Source: Filibacter tadaridae (GTDB taxonomy: Bacteria > Bacillota > Bacilli > Bacillales_A > Planococcaceae). Taken from it: a stretch of 64,000 nucleotides of DNA. This document shows positions 9,375-18,735 of this stretch, piece by piece. Below the pieces are notes generated by a model, which worked only from the letters and a program-made list of their open reading frames with translations, did no database searches and had not been told where the DNA came from. Position 1 is the first letter of the stretch. The number at the start of each line of letters is the position of its first letter. The stretch spans positions 62,001 through 126,000 of the forward strand of contig NZ_UXAV01000044.1 in NCBI RefSeq assembly GCF_900609045.1, read 5' to 3'. Made by a program: the position numbers and the translations under genes.

Positions 9375-9878
9375 GTGAAGTTCCATCAAATTTTTAAAGC
9401 TGCCATTCACGAACCTAAAAAACTTGCGGCTTTTCGTTTACTGCCTATCGGTAAAGTATTCCGTTACGTCTTTATATTCGTTACACTCCTTACGCTCATC
9501 TCCTTTTCCCGCTATTTGATAGGCGATACAGCCTTTTTCGAATCATCACCGGAACTTAAGAAGCATGGAGAAAAGATTGGTTGGCTCATTTACCCGATAG
9601 CTTTCGTGTTGCAAATTGTTATTAGTACGTTTTACGTTTTCATCCGTATAAGTGTTTTTGCGTATATTGGTCTCTTATTGGTAAAATTAATGAAAAGACG
9701 CGGCCAATACCAGCACATGTTCAAAACGTCCGCTATTGCGATGACGGTCCCTATACTTTTGACTATTTTGTTGGATTTCAATCCTTTGCTGGGTATTATC
9801 AACTTACTCATATCATCAGTCATCCATTTCATGTATATCGGCGCAGCAGCAAGGTATTATCCAAAAAAGTTAAAATGA
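9375..9878 (+). CDS. yqgB: DUF1189 membrane protein (YqgB-like)
   Basis: A 167-residue membrane protein with four or five hydrophobic segments, starting at a GTG at 9375 behind GAGGAGGT. The opening KFHQIFKAAIHEPKKLAAFRL and the location near sodA and ispG match DUF1189/YqgB, often linked to maltodextrin-utilisation annotation without proof. Function unknown. Confidence 0.8.
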   Translation: MKFHQIFKAAIHEPKKLAAFRLLPIGKVFRYVFIFVTLLTLISFSRYLIGDTAFFESSPELKKHGEKIGWLIYPIAFVLQIVISTFYVFIRISVFAYIGLLLVKLMKRRGQYQHMFKTSAIAMTVPILLTILLDFNPLLGIINLLISSVIHFMYIGAAARYYPKKLK

Positions 9879-9923
9879 ATAATCCTCCCAATCGCGCATA
9901 TAGTGGCTGAAGGGGGGATTTCC

Positions 9924-10262
9924 ATGAGAATACTACTACTCGCAGCTTTATTATTTATCACAATCCATTTTATCCGTCTTGATCTTGCGGAAGGTACAAT
10001 CCCACTTGCCTCTTTTTCCGCTAAAGAAATGCAATGTGAAGATAAAAAAGACATTCAAACTATTTCGGTTAAGGCGGTTGAAGGCGATACTATTGAAAGT
10101 CTATTCGCATTATATCCTGATCCCACTTTAAGTTTTGTGGAAAGGTTAGCTTCTTTTTATGCCTTGAATCCGCATTTGCAGAACCAGGGGATCATAGGAG
10201 GAATAAAAATTGTGTTGCCTCTTCCTCAATTAGCAACTGAATCATGCATAGAATTGGGCTGA
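9924..10262 (+). CDS. Exported LysM-like protein (YqfZ-like)
   Basis: A 112-residue protein with an N-terminal signal or anchor helix (residues 2-20) and a C-terminal LysM-like module. The module runs VKAVEGDTIESLFALYP through ALNPHLQ to GGIKIVLPLP and should bind peptidoglycan. The ATG at 9924 follows AAGGGGGGATTTCC; the frame opens earlier at a GTG (9903) that lies upstream of this site. It precedes ispG, as yqfZ does in B. subtilis. A wall-associated role is inferred. Confidence 0.72.
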   Translation: MRILLLAALLFITIHFIRLDLAEGTIPLASFSAKEMQCEDKKDIQTISVKAVEGDTIESLFALYPDPTLSFVERLASFYALNPHLQNQGIIGGIKIVLPLPQLATESCIELG

Positions 10263-10349
10263 TGAGAGTTGTCCCTTGTCTTTTTAGTATATTGATTGAT
10301 AAAATAGTAATAGCTTTGAGGCTATGGCCAATTAAGGAGAGAGAATCAA

Positions 10350-11474
10350 ATGAATGAAATGATAAAAAGAACAAATACACGGCCCGTACGAGTTGGGAAT
10401 CTAACAATCGGCGGTAGTAACGAACTTTTCATCCAAAGTATGACAACTACTAAAACACACGATGTGGATGCGACAGTAGCGGAAATTTTACGACTTGAAG
10501 AAGCAGGTTGCCAAATTGTCCGTGTTGCCTGTCCCGATGAACGTGCAGCTTATTCCATTGGCGCAATCAAAGAGCGTATCAATATTCCGCTAGTTGTTGA
10601 CATACATTTTGACTACAAGTTAGCTTTAATCGCAATTGAACAAGGGGCGGACAAAATCCGCATCAACCCAGGCAATATCGGTAGACAAGCTAAAGTAGAG
10701 GCTGTCGTCAACGCAGCTAAAGCGAAAGGTATTCCAATCCGTATCGGGGTTAACGCCGGTTCACTTGAGAAAAAGATACTTGAAAAATACGGATACCCGA
10801 CGGCGGACGGTATGGTTGAAAGTGCACTTCATCACATTAAAATTTTAGAAGACCTCGATTTCCATGACATCATCGTGTCTTTAAAAGCATCTGATGTAAG
10901 TCTTGCGGTTGAAGCATATCAGAAAGCCGCTGCTGCATTTGATTATCCTTTGCACTTAGGCATAACAGAATCGGGTACTCTATTTTCAGGTTCTATCAAG
11001 AGTGCAGCAGGACTTGGTACACTGCTCTCCGCAGGCATCGGTAACACAATGCGTGTTTCGTTAAGTGCAGACCCCGTCCAAGAAGTGAAAGTTGCACGTG
11101 AATTACTGAAAATATTCGGTTTATCGTCAAATGCTGCGACACTTATTTCGTGCCCGACATGTGGACGGATTGAGATTGACCTAATCAAGATTGCCAATGA
11201 AGTGGAAGAATATATTTCGCATATTAAAGCACCACTAAAAGTTGCTGTTTTAGGCTGCGCAGTAAACGGTCCCGGTGAAGCACGCGAGGCCGATATCGGT
11301 ATAGCAGGTGCACGTGGAGAGGGCCTTCTCTTCATGAAAGGGAAAACAGTTCGTAAAGTGCCTGAGGCAACAATGGTCGAAGAATTAAAAATAGAAATTG
11401 ACAAACTGGCTGAAGAATACTTTGAAAATAAAAGGCAAGAAGAATTACTCGTACAAGCTGGGAAAGCAGAATGA
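10350..11474 (+). CDS. ispG: 4-hydroxy-3-methylbut-2-en-1-yl diphosphate synthase (flavodoxin)
   Basis: Converts MEcPP to HMBPP, the penultimate step of the MEP isoprenoid pathway, using a [4Fe-4S] cluster. The 374 residues match the short bacterial form. The N-terminal TIM barrel contains [17 protein letters not shown] and VDIHFDY. The C-terminal cluster-binding part contains CPTCGR and [16 protein letters not shown]. The ATG follows AAGGAGAGAGAATCAA. It overlaps the next gene by four bases. The partner enzyme IspH is encoded about 6 kb away. Confidence 0.97.
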   Translation: MNEMIKRTNTRPVRVGNLTIGGSNELFIQSMTTTKTHDVDATVAEILRLEEAGCQIVRVACPDERAAYSIGAIKERINIPLVVDIHFDYKLALIAIEQGADKIRINPGNIGRQAKVEAVVNAAKAKGIPIRIGVNAGSLEKKILEKYGYPTADGMVESALHHIKILEDLDFHDIIVSLKASDVSLAVEAYQKAAAAFDYPLHLGITESGTLFSGSIKSAAGLGTLLSAGIGNTMRVSLSADPVQEVKVARELLKIFGLSSNAATLISCPTCGRIEIDLIKIANEVEEYISHIKAPLKVAVLGCAVNGPGEAREADIGIAGARGEGLLFMKGKTVRKVPEATMVEELKIEIDKLAEEYFENKRQEELLVQAGKAE

Positions 11475-12055
11475 GAAACCTTCGTTTCGGTATTGATATA
11501 GATGGTACGGTAACGAGTCCAACCTCATTACTACCGCATATCAATGCTCAATTCGGATGCAATCTTATCCTTGACGATATTAAAGAGTATGACCTAACAA
11601 AAGCCCTTACAGTCGACAAGAAATTATTTTACGAATGGTATAGCAGTGCGGAGGAAACAATTTACAGCACTTCCCCTGCACAAGAAAAAGCTAAAGAGAT
11701 TTTATCTGGCTGGAAAGAGCAGTTCGAACTGTTTTACATCTCTGCCCGTGGCAATAACGTATACGATTGCACAGTGAGATGGTTTGAACAGCAAGAAATT
11801 CCATATGATCATATCGAACTCATTGGCAGCCATCATAAAATCGAAGCTGCCAAAAAGTTTCAGGTTGACGCGTTTTTCGAAGACAAACACGACAATGCCG
11901 TCGATATTCACGAAGAGCTTAACATCCCTGTCATCTTATTCGATACACCTTATAACCGAGCACCTGTTCCTGAAGGTGTTATACGGGTCTACAACTGGCA
12001 AGAAGCAGATCAATGGATTAATAAACTTTTCCTCGTTGAAAAAGCTGTAAAATAA
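11471..12055 (+). CDS. yqfW: HAD-superfamily 5'-nucleotidase-like protein (YqfW-like)
   Basis: A 194-residue haloacid-dehalogenase phosphatase with the catalytic [11 protein letters not shown] at residues 6-16 and a late acidic motif in [11 protein letters not shown]. It resembles the NT5C-type putative nucleotidases, so nucleotide monophosphate dephosphorylation is inferred. Substrate is not determined. The ATG overlaps the ispG stop (ATGA), so the gene is translationally coupled. It converges on zur across a shared terminator. Confidence 0.82.
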   Translation: MRNLRFGIDIDGTVTSPTSLLPHINAQFGCNLILDDIKEYDLTKALTVDKKLFYEWYSSAEETIYSTSPAQEKAKEILSGWKEQFELFYISARGNNVYDCTVRWFEQQEIPYDHIELIGSHHKIEAAKKFQVDAFFEDKHDNAVDIHEELNIPVILFDTPYNRAPVPEGVIRVYNWQEADQWINKLFLVEKAVK

Positions 12056-12130
12056 CGAGTGTGACAGCCTCCAAGTTATGAGGCAAGATGTTTTTATTCC
12101 TAATCGCAAAATGTATACGTATCAGTAAAA

Positions 12131-12175
12131 AATACTGTATGTGAACCTTTCAAAAGGTTCACATACAGTATTTTT
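12131..12175. terminator. Bidirectional terminator between yqfW and zur
   Basis: AATACTGTATGTGAACC-TTTCAAAA-GGTTCACATACAGTATT, flanked by A and T runs. The 17-base stem serves both convergent transcripts. The zur stop codon abuts it. Confidence 0.92.
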
Positions 12176-12590
12176 AATTCATTATACAGTTTGGGCATTT
12201 GCCATAAATCTCAAACTTATGGCCTTCCACTTCATAATCCGGTAAATTAACGGTGATCATTTCCATTGGACAATGTGCGATACTACGGGTTTTTCCACAT
12301 GCTGTACAGATGAAGTGATGGTGGTGTACACCCGGGTCACATTGCATCCTGAATCTACGTTCCCCGTTTAAATCAGTTTCCTCCAATATACCAAGTTCCG
12401 CAAATGTCGTTAAATTACGGTATATCGTATCAAAGCTAATACCAGGATTATCCTTTTCCATGGCGTTCTTCACAGCTAAAGCCGTCATATAGCGATCGTT
12501 TTTAGAGAAATATTGTAAAATTGTTACTCTGTTCTTCGTTCGTTTAAATTGATGTTCTTGCAGAATACGCCATGCTTCATCCAGCGTCAT
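12174..12590 (-). CDS. zur: Fur-family zinc uptake regulator
   Basis: Zinc-sensing repressor of zinc uptake genes, 138 residues. The N-terminal winged helix covers DEAWRILQEHQFKRTK to DTIYRNLTTF. Metal sites are visible as the histidine-rich GVHHHHFICTACGK and two CxxC pairs (CTAC and CPNC), which hold structural zinc. The placement at the end of znuC-znuB, with 4-base ATGA coupling, argues for Zur rather than Fur or PerR. A Zur-like operator upstream of znuC implies autoregulation. Confidence 0.9.
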   Translation of the reverse strand: MTLDEAWRILQEHQFKRTKNRVTILQYFSKNDRYMTALAVKNAMEKDNPGISFDTIYRNLTTFAELGILEETDLNGERRFRMQCDPGVHHHHFICTACGKTRSIAHCPMEMITVNLPDYEVEGHKFEIYGKCPNCIMN

Positions 12591-13453
12591 ACAATCCCCT
12601 CCTCAACGATGCGTGCGTTCCTTTTACCTTGTATCTTTTTCCAAGTAAGTACGAACAATAAAATTCCAATTGACGTAACAACAATTGTTCCACCCGGTGC
12701 AATGTCAAGGTAATACGCAATAATAAGACCGACGATAACCGCTGCTTCTCCAAAAATAATGGAGTAAATCATCGCCCCTTTAAAACTTTTCGCTTGTTGC
12801 ATAGCTGCTGCCACAGGAATAGTCATTAAAGAAGAAACCAACAAAATTCCTACAATTCGCATTGAAGCACCAATGACAAGTGCTGTGATGACCATAAACA
12901 CCATCTGAATATACTTTGAATTGACTCCTGACACTTTCGCATAATCGGGGTCAAAAGAGAGAACAAACAACTCTTTATATAAAAAACGGATATAGGCAAT
13001 CACAATAATGGCAATAACGATGACAATGACAAGATCTTGTCTACTTACCGCTGATACGGAACCAAACAAATAACCAACGAGGTCAGAACCAAAACCTTTT
13101 GATAATGAAATGAAGATTGCCCCGAACCCAATTCCGGCAGATAAAATGACGGGAATTGCAAGTTCTTCATAATGTCGGTACATCCCCCGCAACTTTTCAA
13201 TGAGCAACGAGCCCCCTACAGCTGATGCAATCCCAAAGTAAACTGGATTCAATCCCGTGAAAAATAACACTTGCTGACTTAGGTACAGACTGCCTGCAAT
13301 CCCTGCGAGCGCAACATGACTAAGAGCATCCGCAATCAGCGCAAGACGCCTCACAACGATGAACAGCCCGAGGAGCGGAGCAATGAATCCGATAATAAGT
13401 CCCGATAAAAATGCGTTCTGTAAAAATTCATAAGATAAAATGGCGCTAATCAC
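12587..13453 (-). CDS. znuB: Zinc ABC transporter permease
   Basis: Membrane component of a high-affinity metal (zinc) importer of the ABC-3 family, 288 residues and about eight to nine helices. Conserved features include LIADALSHVALAGIA near residue 40 and ASMRIVGILLVSSLMTIPVAAA near residue 200. It starts at GTG (13453), overlapping the znuC stop as GTGA, and overlaps zur at its end. A znuA binding-protein gene is not present here. A manganese role is possible for the family, but the zur context favours zinc. Confidence 0.9.
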   Translation of the reverse strand: MISAILSYEFLQNAFLSGLIIGFIAPLLGLFIVVRRLALIADALSHVALAGIAGSLYLSQQVLFFTGLNPVYFGIASAVGGSLLIEKLRGMYRHYEELAIPVILSAGIGFGAIFISLSKGFGSDLVGYLFGSVSAVSRQDLVIVIVIAIIVIAYIRFLYKELFVLSFDPDYAKVSGVNSKYIQMVFMVITALVIGASMRIVGILLVSSLMTIPVAAAMQQAKSFKGAMIYSIIFGEAAVIVGLIIAYYLDIAPGGTIVVTSIGILLFVLTWKKIQGKRNARIVEEGIV

Positions 13454-14220
13454 TGGTCCACCTCCGTTTCAAACTGGTGAACGCGACGGACAGGATGTCC
13501 ATACCAGTTGGAAATGTCTTCATCATCCATTTTTTTATAATCGGATTGAATACCATGGAAGTGGATTGAACGATTCAAGCAAGCTACATGCGTCGCTAGA
13601 TCGGTAACCAAATCGATTTCATGTGTCACTAGCACAATTGCAATGCCGTGGTCACGATTCAACTCATTCAGCATAGAATAAAAAGACGCGACATTTTGTT
13701 GGTCGATTCCTACTGTCGGTTCATCCATTATCAGTAAATCAGGTTCACCTACAAGTGCTCTTGCTATGAACACTCTTTGTTGCTGGCCTCCTGATAATTC
13801 ACCGATATTCTGTCTTGCAAAAGATTCCATACCGACAATCCCAAGCGATTTCAAGGCTTTTTGTTCATCTTTTTTCGAAAAGCTTCTAAACAATCCAGAT
13901 TTACGAGTTAAACCACTTCGAACGACTTCGAGTACGGTCGCCGGAAATCCAGAATTGAACGAATTCGATTTCTGTGATACATATCCGATGCGTTCCCGAT
14001 GCTTAAACGAGTTAATATCTGAGCCAAAAAGTTCTACAGATCCGGAAGAAGGCTTTAGTAAACCAAGAATGATGTTGATAAGCGTTGATTTACCCGAACC
14101 ATTTGGGCCAATCAATGCCCAAAACTCCCCTTCCCCGACTTCAAGATGAATATGATCAAGGACGATGGAATGATCATAACTGAAACTGACATCGTCTAAT
14201 TGAATAATATGGTTTGTCAT
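13450..14220 (-). CDS. znuC: Zinc ABC transporter ATP-binding protein
   Basis: ATPase subunit of the zinc importer, 256 residues. Walker A is GPNGSGKST (~38-46), followed by Q-loop YVSQKSN, the signature LSGGQQQR and Walker B LLIMDEPT, then the H-loop LVTHE. First gene of the znuC-znuB-zur operon. The ATG at 14220 follows AAAGAAGGG. A sigA promoter and a Zur box lie directly upstream. Confidence 0.93.
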   Translation of the reverse strand: MTNHIIQLDDVSFSYDHSIVLDHIHLEVGEGEFWALIGPNGSGKSTLINIILGLLKPSSGSVELFGSDINSFKHRERIGYVSQKSNSFNSGFPATVLEVVRSGLTRKSGLFRSFSKKDEQKALKSLGIVGMESFARQNIGELSGGQQQRVFIARALVGEPDLLIMDEPTVGIDQQNVASFYSMLNELNRDHGIAIVLVTHEIDLVTDLATHVACLNRSIHFHGIQSDYKKMDDEDISNWYGHPVRRVHQFETEVDQ

Positions 14221-14240
14221 GTATTATCCCTTCTTTCAAA

Positions 14241-14258
14241 CAGGAATCATTACGATTC
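14241..14258 (-). promoter_or_regulatory. Predicted Zur operator
   Basis: The minus strand reads GAATCGTAATGATTCCTG, whose left half matches the Bacillus Zur consensus TCGTAATNATTACGA exactly; the right half is degenerate. Extending by three Ts gives about 16 of 20 matches to the longer consensus. It lies just after the -10 element, where bound Zur would block transcription. Confidence 0.7.
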
Positions 14259-14267
14259 ACTTGTAAG

Positions 14268-14296
14268 ATTATATACGAAAATACGAAGGGAAACAA
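14268..14296 (-). promoter_or_regulatory. sigA promoter of znuC-znuB-zur
   Basis: On the minus strand TTGTTT (14291-14296), a 17-base spacer and TATAAT (14268-14273). The transcription start would fall near 14261, at the edge of the Zur box. Confidence 0.75.
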
Positions 14297-14333
14297 CTTT
14301 TTAAATTCTATCTAAAGAAAGAGGGAATGATTT

Positions 14334-14582
14334 ATGGATTACGCTCAACTTTTAAATGAAGTGAAATTGAGAAGTGATGAAGAAGTGAGGATCATTGCAA
14401 GGCAGTATGATATCGACCTATCTTTGGCGGAAATAAGGGCACTACGCCCTTTACTAGACGAAATATCGTTTCATTGGCTTTTCACGGGTGTCCCTGAAAC
14501 ATTCATATCAAAAGTCAGAGCTGCTATCGGCGATAGTAAAACCGAATTATTATTCAATAAATACATCAATGCGTCAAAATAA
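14334..14582 (+). CDS. yqfT: DUF2624 small protein (YqfT-like)
   Basis: An 82-residue helical protein matching the DUF2624/YqfT family, found at this place between zur and nfo in Bacillales. Its ATG follows AAAGAGGGAATGATTT. The sequence shows no catalytic motif. Function unknown. Confidence 0.75.
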   Translation: MDYAQLLNEVKLRSDEEVRIIARQYDIDLSLAEIRALRPLLDEISFHWLFTGVPETFISKVRAAIGDSKTELLFNKYINASK

Positions 14583-14628
14583 ATAAAGTCTGTCTGCAAA
14601 ATGGTTCATTTGCAGACAGACTTCTTCA
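14583..14628. terminator. Bidirectional terminator between yqfT and nfo
   Basis: AAGTCTGTCTGCAAA-ATGGTTCA-TTTGCAGACAGACTT forms a 15-base stem between the two convergent stop codons. Confidence 0.9.
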
Positions 14629-14629
14629 C

Positions 14630-15535
14630 TTATACGCGTAACAAATCAATCTTACCGGGTTCAAATGATTTCGCTTTGAACATTTCGATTTCGAACTTAT
14701 AAGGTGCTGTCTTTTTCTTTGGATCTGCCCCGACGAACGGTGTTTCAAGAATTTTAGGTATCGCCGTAAAGTCTGGGTGATTAACAATATAATTAAGTGG
14801 TTCGAATCCGATATGACCAAATCCAATGTTTTCATGTCTATCTTTCATTGCACCTTGCTCATTTTTACTATCATTAATGTGAATGACGGAAATTCTGTCA
14901 ACTCCGACAATCTTATCGAATTCGTTCAACACGCCATCGAAATCCTCGACAATCGCATAACCTGCATCATGAACGTGGCATGTATCAAAACAAACGGATA
15001 GCCGTTCGTTATGTGTGACGCCATCGATAATTTTAGCGATTTCATCGAAACTCCGACCGCATTCCGTCCCTTTACCAGCCATCGTTTCCAGCGCAATTCT
15101 TACGGGAAAGTCCTGGGAAAGAACTTCGTTAAGTCCTTCGATAATTTTAGCGATTCCAACGTCGGGTCCAGCACCAACATGTGCGCCCGGATGAAGTACG
15201 ATTTGATTTGCACCTAGTGCCGCCGTCCGCTCAATCTCGCTTTGTAGGAAATCGACACCTAATCTGAATGTCTCTGGCTTGAACGTATTCGCGATATTAA
15301 TAATGTACGGTGCATGAACGACGATATCAGTCAGTCCGTTTTCTTCCATATGCAAACGACCCGCAGCGATATTCAAGTCTTCAATCGGTTTTCTCCTCGT
15401 ATTCTGAGGCGCTCCTGTATAAATCATGAATGTAGTTGCTCCATAACTTGCCGCTTCCTCACTGGAACCGAGCAGCATTTTACTGCCGCTCATTGAGACA
15501 TGCGAACCAAGCAACAAAGGTTGTCGGTTTGTCAT
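14630..15535 (-). CDS. nfo: Endonuclease IV (AP endonuclease)
   Basis: Cuts DNA 5' of abasic sites in base-excision repair. The 301 residues form a TIM barrel with three clustered metal ions. Ligand motifs include [48 protein letters not shown] and ILETPF. The ATG overlaps the cshB stop by four bases, so the two genes are coupled, an arrangement conserved with yqfS/yqfR. Confidence 0.96.
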   Translation of the reverse strand: MTNRQPLLLGSHVSMSGSKMLLGSSEEAASYGATTFMIYTGAPQNTRRKPIEDLNIAAGRLHMEENGLTDIVVHAPYIINIANTFKPETFRLGVDFLQSEIERTAALGANQIVLHPGAHVGAGPDVGIAKIIEGLNEVLSQDFPVRIALETMAGKGTECGRSFDEIAKIIDGVTHNERLSVCFDTCHVHDAGYAIVEDFDGVLNEFDKIVGVDRISVIHINDSKNEQGAMKDRHENIGFGHIGFEPLNYIVNHPDFTAIPKILETPFVGADPKKKTAPYKFEIEMFKAKSFEPGKIDLLRV

Positions 15536-16827
15536 TTTTTACGATTCAATCTCCTTTCCCGTTTCTTCACTTTCTCGACTTCTTGAGCCATTTTCTTTTT
15601 ATACCCCGGCTTTACTTTAGCTGGTTTACGAACGAAAGAATTTGCTTTACGATCAATGTCATCTGCCCCTTTAACACGATTTTTTCTCGCATGGCGTTCT
15701 TTCACTTCAATCCATTCACCATTTTTCACGTCTTCATGGACAAATGGAATTCCTAGCTTCTCTATCTGTACAATTTTATCTTCTTCAGTAGGCTCGTACA
15801 ATGTAATAGCTGTGCCCTCAAGTCCTGCGCGCGCAGTACGACCAACGCGGTGAATGAAGAACTCAAGTTCATCCGGTAATTCGAAATTAATGACATGGCT
15901 GACGCCGGGAATATCAATTCCTCTAGCCGCAAGATCCGTTGCTACTATATATTGATACTCCAAATCACGGATTTGCTTCATCATACGTGTTCGTTCACGG
16001 GGCGATAAGTCTCCATGAATTCTACCCGCTTTAATGCCGTTCTCCGCAAGATAATTTGCAAGTCCATCTGCATTTTGTCTTGTATTCGTGAAGATAATAG
16101 CCAAATATGGGTTAATCCCTTCCAATACAGTTAATAACTTTTTCTTTTTATTCATACTACGGACAGGAACAAGGGTATAACGCATTCCCTCCGTTAACGG
16201 CTTTCGATCTCCTATCTTCACATGAACAGGTGATTCCATATACTTGGTAAGGAATGGTTTAAGTTTTTCAGGAATTGTCGCCGAAAATACATACATTTCA
16301 AGTTCTACAGGCATTTTCGAGGCAAACTTGTCGATTGCTTCGATAAAGCCCATATCAAATGCTAAATCTGCTTCATCTATCACAAGTATATTGGCGGTAT
16401 GAATAGCAAGTGCACCACTTTCCGCCATATCCGAGATACGTCCCGGTGTTCCCACTACGATATGCGGATTAGATTTAAGCTTACTAGCGGATCGTATTTT
16501 ATCTGTTCCACCAATTAAAAGTGAAGAACGAATATCCGTGCCTTCAGTCATTTTCGTAAGTTCATTGAAAAGTTGTGTAGCTAATTCCCTTGTTGGCGCG
16601 GTAATGACGGCCTGTAATGCTTCGACTGATGAATCCACCCGTTCCAGTACAGGTATGATAAAACTATGGGATTTCCCTGTACCTGTATGTGCTTGCCCGA
16701 TTGCATTCGTCCCTTTAAGGATAAGCGGTATGATTTCTTTTTGAATCGGTGTCGGGTTTTCAAAGCCGAGCCTCCCGATTGCTTCCCGTAAAAACGGTTT
16801 AAACTGATAATCTGTAAATTTTGACAT
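15532..16827 (-). CDS. cshB: DEAD-box RNA helicase CshB
   Basis: ATP-dependent RNA helicase of the cold-shock/degradosome type, 431 residues. Motifs in order are Q motif NPTPIQ, motif I AHTGTGKS, Ia PTREL, Ib [37 protein letters not shown] and [10 protein letters not shown]. The C-terminus is a short lysine/arginine-rich RNA-binding tail. By position and length it is CshB (YqfR) rather than CshA. The ATG at 16827 follows GGAGG. Confidence 0.94.
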   Translation of the reverse strand: MSKFTDYQFKPFLREAIGRLGFENPTPIQKEIIPLILKGTNAIGQAHTGTGKSHSFIIPVLERVDSSVEALQAVITAPTRELATQLFNELTKMTEGTDIRSSLLIGGTDKIRSASKLKSNPHIVVGTPGRISDMAESGALAIHTANILVIDEADLAFDMGFIEAIDKFASKMPVELEMYVFSATIPEKLKPFLTKYMESPVHVKIGDRKPLTEGMRYTLVPVRSMNKKKKLLTVLEGINPYLAIIFTNTRQNADGLANYLAENGIKAGRIHGDLSPRERTRMMKQIRDLEYQYIVATDLAARGIDIPGVSHVINFELPDELEFFIHRVGRTARAGLEGTAITLYEPTEEDKIVQIEKLGIPFVHEDVKNGEWIEVKERHARKNRVKGADDIDRKANSFVRKPAKVKPGYKKKMAQEVEKVKKRERRLNRKK

Positions 16828-16939
16828 GTAAATGCCTCCTAACGTACACCTATTATATCATGATTCCGTTCCGCCGTATGCGCATTTCGCATACTATACA
16901 ATGTGAAAGTATAAAATGATCACACGAAAGGGGTTAATT

Positions 16940-17431
16940 ATGAGGTATGCATCCTTCTATCCATTCGCTCGCCAGCAACCACCCGCTCCACCACCTGGCG
17001 GACATTCAGGCTTTGGACTGCCTCCACAACAGCGGCCACCAATGCAAAGACAACCATTCCAAAATGGGCCCAATCAAACTGGGCCGATGGGAAATCCTTT
17101 TGCAGGTCCACCGACCGAACCGCCTGCGCAAGGTCCATCAAAACTAGATGGTTATATGCAGACTGCTAACCGATTCCTAAATACGGCACAGCAATTTGCA
17201 CCAGTCGTACAACAATTTGCACCCATGATGCAAAACTTACCTGCCATGTGGAAACTCTATAAAGGTTTCCAATCCCTTCCCTCAGCGGGAACAGGAGCAG
17301 CGGGAGCAGCGGGGACTGCAGGAACAGGAGTAGCAAGAGCAGCAACGAGTTCGGCGGCGTCCGCAGCACAATCCGTCGCGCGTACTCCCGGGCCTTCCAT
17401 TCCACGTATATTCCAACCACCCAACCTCTAG
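16940..17431 (+). CDS. yqfQ: YqfQ-like proline/glutamine-rich protein
   Basis: A 163-residue low-complexity protein. The N-terminal half is rich in P, Q, G and F, a hydrophobic middle reads FLNTAQQFAPVVQQFAPMMQ, and the tail is alanine/glycine-rich, encoded by a GGAGCAGC-like short tandem run near 17288-17345. It matches the YqfQ family located between cshB and ispH in B. subtilis. Start chosen at the ATG at 16940 after AAAGGGGTTAATT, not the upstream ATG at 16916. Possibly a surface or spore component; function unknown. Confidence 0.75.
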   Translation: MRYASFYPFARQQPPAPPPGGHSGFGLPPQQRPPMQRQPFQNGPNQTGPMGNPFAGPPTEPPAQGPSKLDGYMQTANRFLNTAQQFAPVVQQFAPMMQNLPAMWKLYKGFQSLPSAGTGAAGAAGTAGTGVARAATSSAASAAQSVARTPGPSIPRIFQPPNL

Positions 17432-17495
17432 CTTTGAATCAATCAACCACTTCCGCTATAATGGATGATAGATCCTATTAGAGGAGTGAAAATGA

Positions 17496-18473
17496 ATGAA
17501 AGTGTTGAAGATTTCACCAAGAGGTTATTGTTACGGGGTTGTCGATGCGATGATTATCGCAAGAAATGCAGCACTCGACAAAACGTTGCCACGACCCATT
17601 TATATATTGGGAATGATTGTTCACAATAAGCATGTGACGGACGCGTTTGAAGAAGATGGCATCATTACATTGGATGGTGAAAACCGTTTCGAAATTCTTG
17701 AAAAAGTGGAAACCGGAACGGTTATTTTCACTGCACATGGCGTATCACCGGAAGTTCGCGAACTAGCGAGAAAGAAAGGTCTTGTATCGATTGATGCTAC
17801 ATGTCCTGACGTAACCGTTACCCATGACTTGATTGAAGAGAAGACTGCTGAGGGGTATGACATTATCTATATCGGTAAGAAGCATCATCCTGAGCCGGAA
17901 GGTGCAATTGGTGTAGCACCGGACGCTGTTCATCTCATTGAAACAGTTGAAGATATAAAAGATTTGGCTATTACGAATGACAAATTACTCGTAACGAATC
18001 AGACAACGATGAGTCAATGGGACGTCGTTCATCTCATGGAGGCACTCAAAGAAAAGTATCCCCATATCGAAGTGCATAAAGAAATTTGTCTCGCAACGCA
18101 AGTAAGGCAAGAAGCAGTCGCAGATCAAGCTGGTGAAGCCGATTTACTTATCGTTGTGGGTGATCCACGAAGCAACAACTCTAACCGCTTAACGCAGGTC
18201 TCTGTAGAAATTGCGGATACACCATCTTACAGGATTTCTGATGTCTCTGAACTTGACGTGAAATGGCTGGACGGCATTAAAACAGTAGCAGTTACAGCGG
18301 GGGCTTCAACTCCAACATTGATTGTTAAAGAAGTCATTTCGTTCTTGGATAAATTCGATCCGGAAGATTCTACTACTCACCAACCAGAACGGAAATTCCG
18401 CCTGGAAAAAGTTCTTCCGAAGATTAAGAATCCGACACCGGTTGAAAGAATCGAACCATACACAGTTTCATAA
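17496..18473 (+). CDS. ispH: 4-hydroxy-3-methylbut-2-enyl diphosphate reductase
   Basis: Last enzyme of the MEP pathway, reducing HMBPP to IPP and DMAPP with a [4Fe-4S] cluster. The 325 residues show cysteines in [11 protein letters not shown] (Cys12), IDATCPDVT and [14 protein letters not shown]. The [10 protein letters not shown] stretch (TxxTxS-like active site) and [10 protein letters not shown] are typical. The start at 17496 follows GAGGAGTGAAA; an ATG four bases earlier is out of frame. Monocistronic, as in B. subtilis yqfP. Confidence 0.97.
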   Translation: MKVLKISPRGYCYGVVDAMIIARNAALDKTLPRPIYILGMIVHNKHVTDAFEEDGIITLDGENRFEILEKVETGTVIFTAHGVSPEVRELARKKGLVSIDATCPDVTVTHDLIEEKTAEGYDIIYIGKKHHPEPEGAIGVAPDAVHLIETVEDIKDLAITNDKLLVTNQTTMSQWDVVHLMEALKEKYPHIEVHKEICLATQVRQEAVADQAGEADLLIVVGDPRSNNSNRLTQVSVEIADTPSYRISDVSELDVKWLDGIKTVAVTAGASTPTLIVKEVISFLDKFDPEDSTTHQPERKFRLEKVLPKIKNPTPVERIEPYTVS

Positions 18474-18554
18474 GTATAGTATTGAACGTCAGTAAGCATC
18501 ATATACTGAAAACATCACAATTTATATATATATATGTTGTACTAATGATTCCAT

Positions 18555-18660
18555 TTAATCTCCAGCGAAGGCGTCTCATTGAGGTAGCTGAAGCAATAAG
18601 CCGGACAGCGATTTTCTGTCCGGCTTATTGCGGGAGGCATCTCCGAGCGCCGAGTGTTGT
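18555..18660. repeat. Dispersed palindromic repeat with inner hairpin
   Basis: A core hairpin AAGCCGGACAG-CGATTTT-CTGTCCGGCTT is flanked by CAATA/TATTG, and the right arm contains GGGAGGCATCTCCG. The same GGGAGGCATCTCCG plus GGCTT context occurs in inverse orientation near 26.25 kb. It is non-coding, lies between ispH and the Nif3 gene, and has no T-run. Confidence 0.6.
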
Positions 18661-18695
18661 TGAAAGGATTCTTTATGTCAACATATCTAGTAATT

Positions 18696-18732
18696 AAACC
18701 GGCCTCTACCATTATGGTAGGGGCCGGTTTTC
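18696..18732. terminator. Terminator between ispH and yqfO
   Basis: AAACCGGCC-TCTACC-ATTAT-GGTAG-GGGCCGGTTTT. The stem sits right at the minus-strand yqfO stop and may serve both convergent transcripts. Confidence 0.85.
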
Positions 18733-18735
18733 ATT

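Noticed and set aside
17288-17345. Short GGAGCAGC-like tandem run, considered as a minisatellite or regulatory repeat
   Set aside because: It is in frame within the alanine/glycine-rich tail of the YqfQ-like protein and needs no other explanation.
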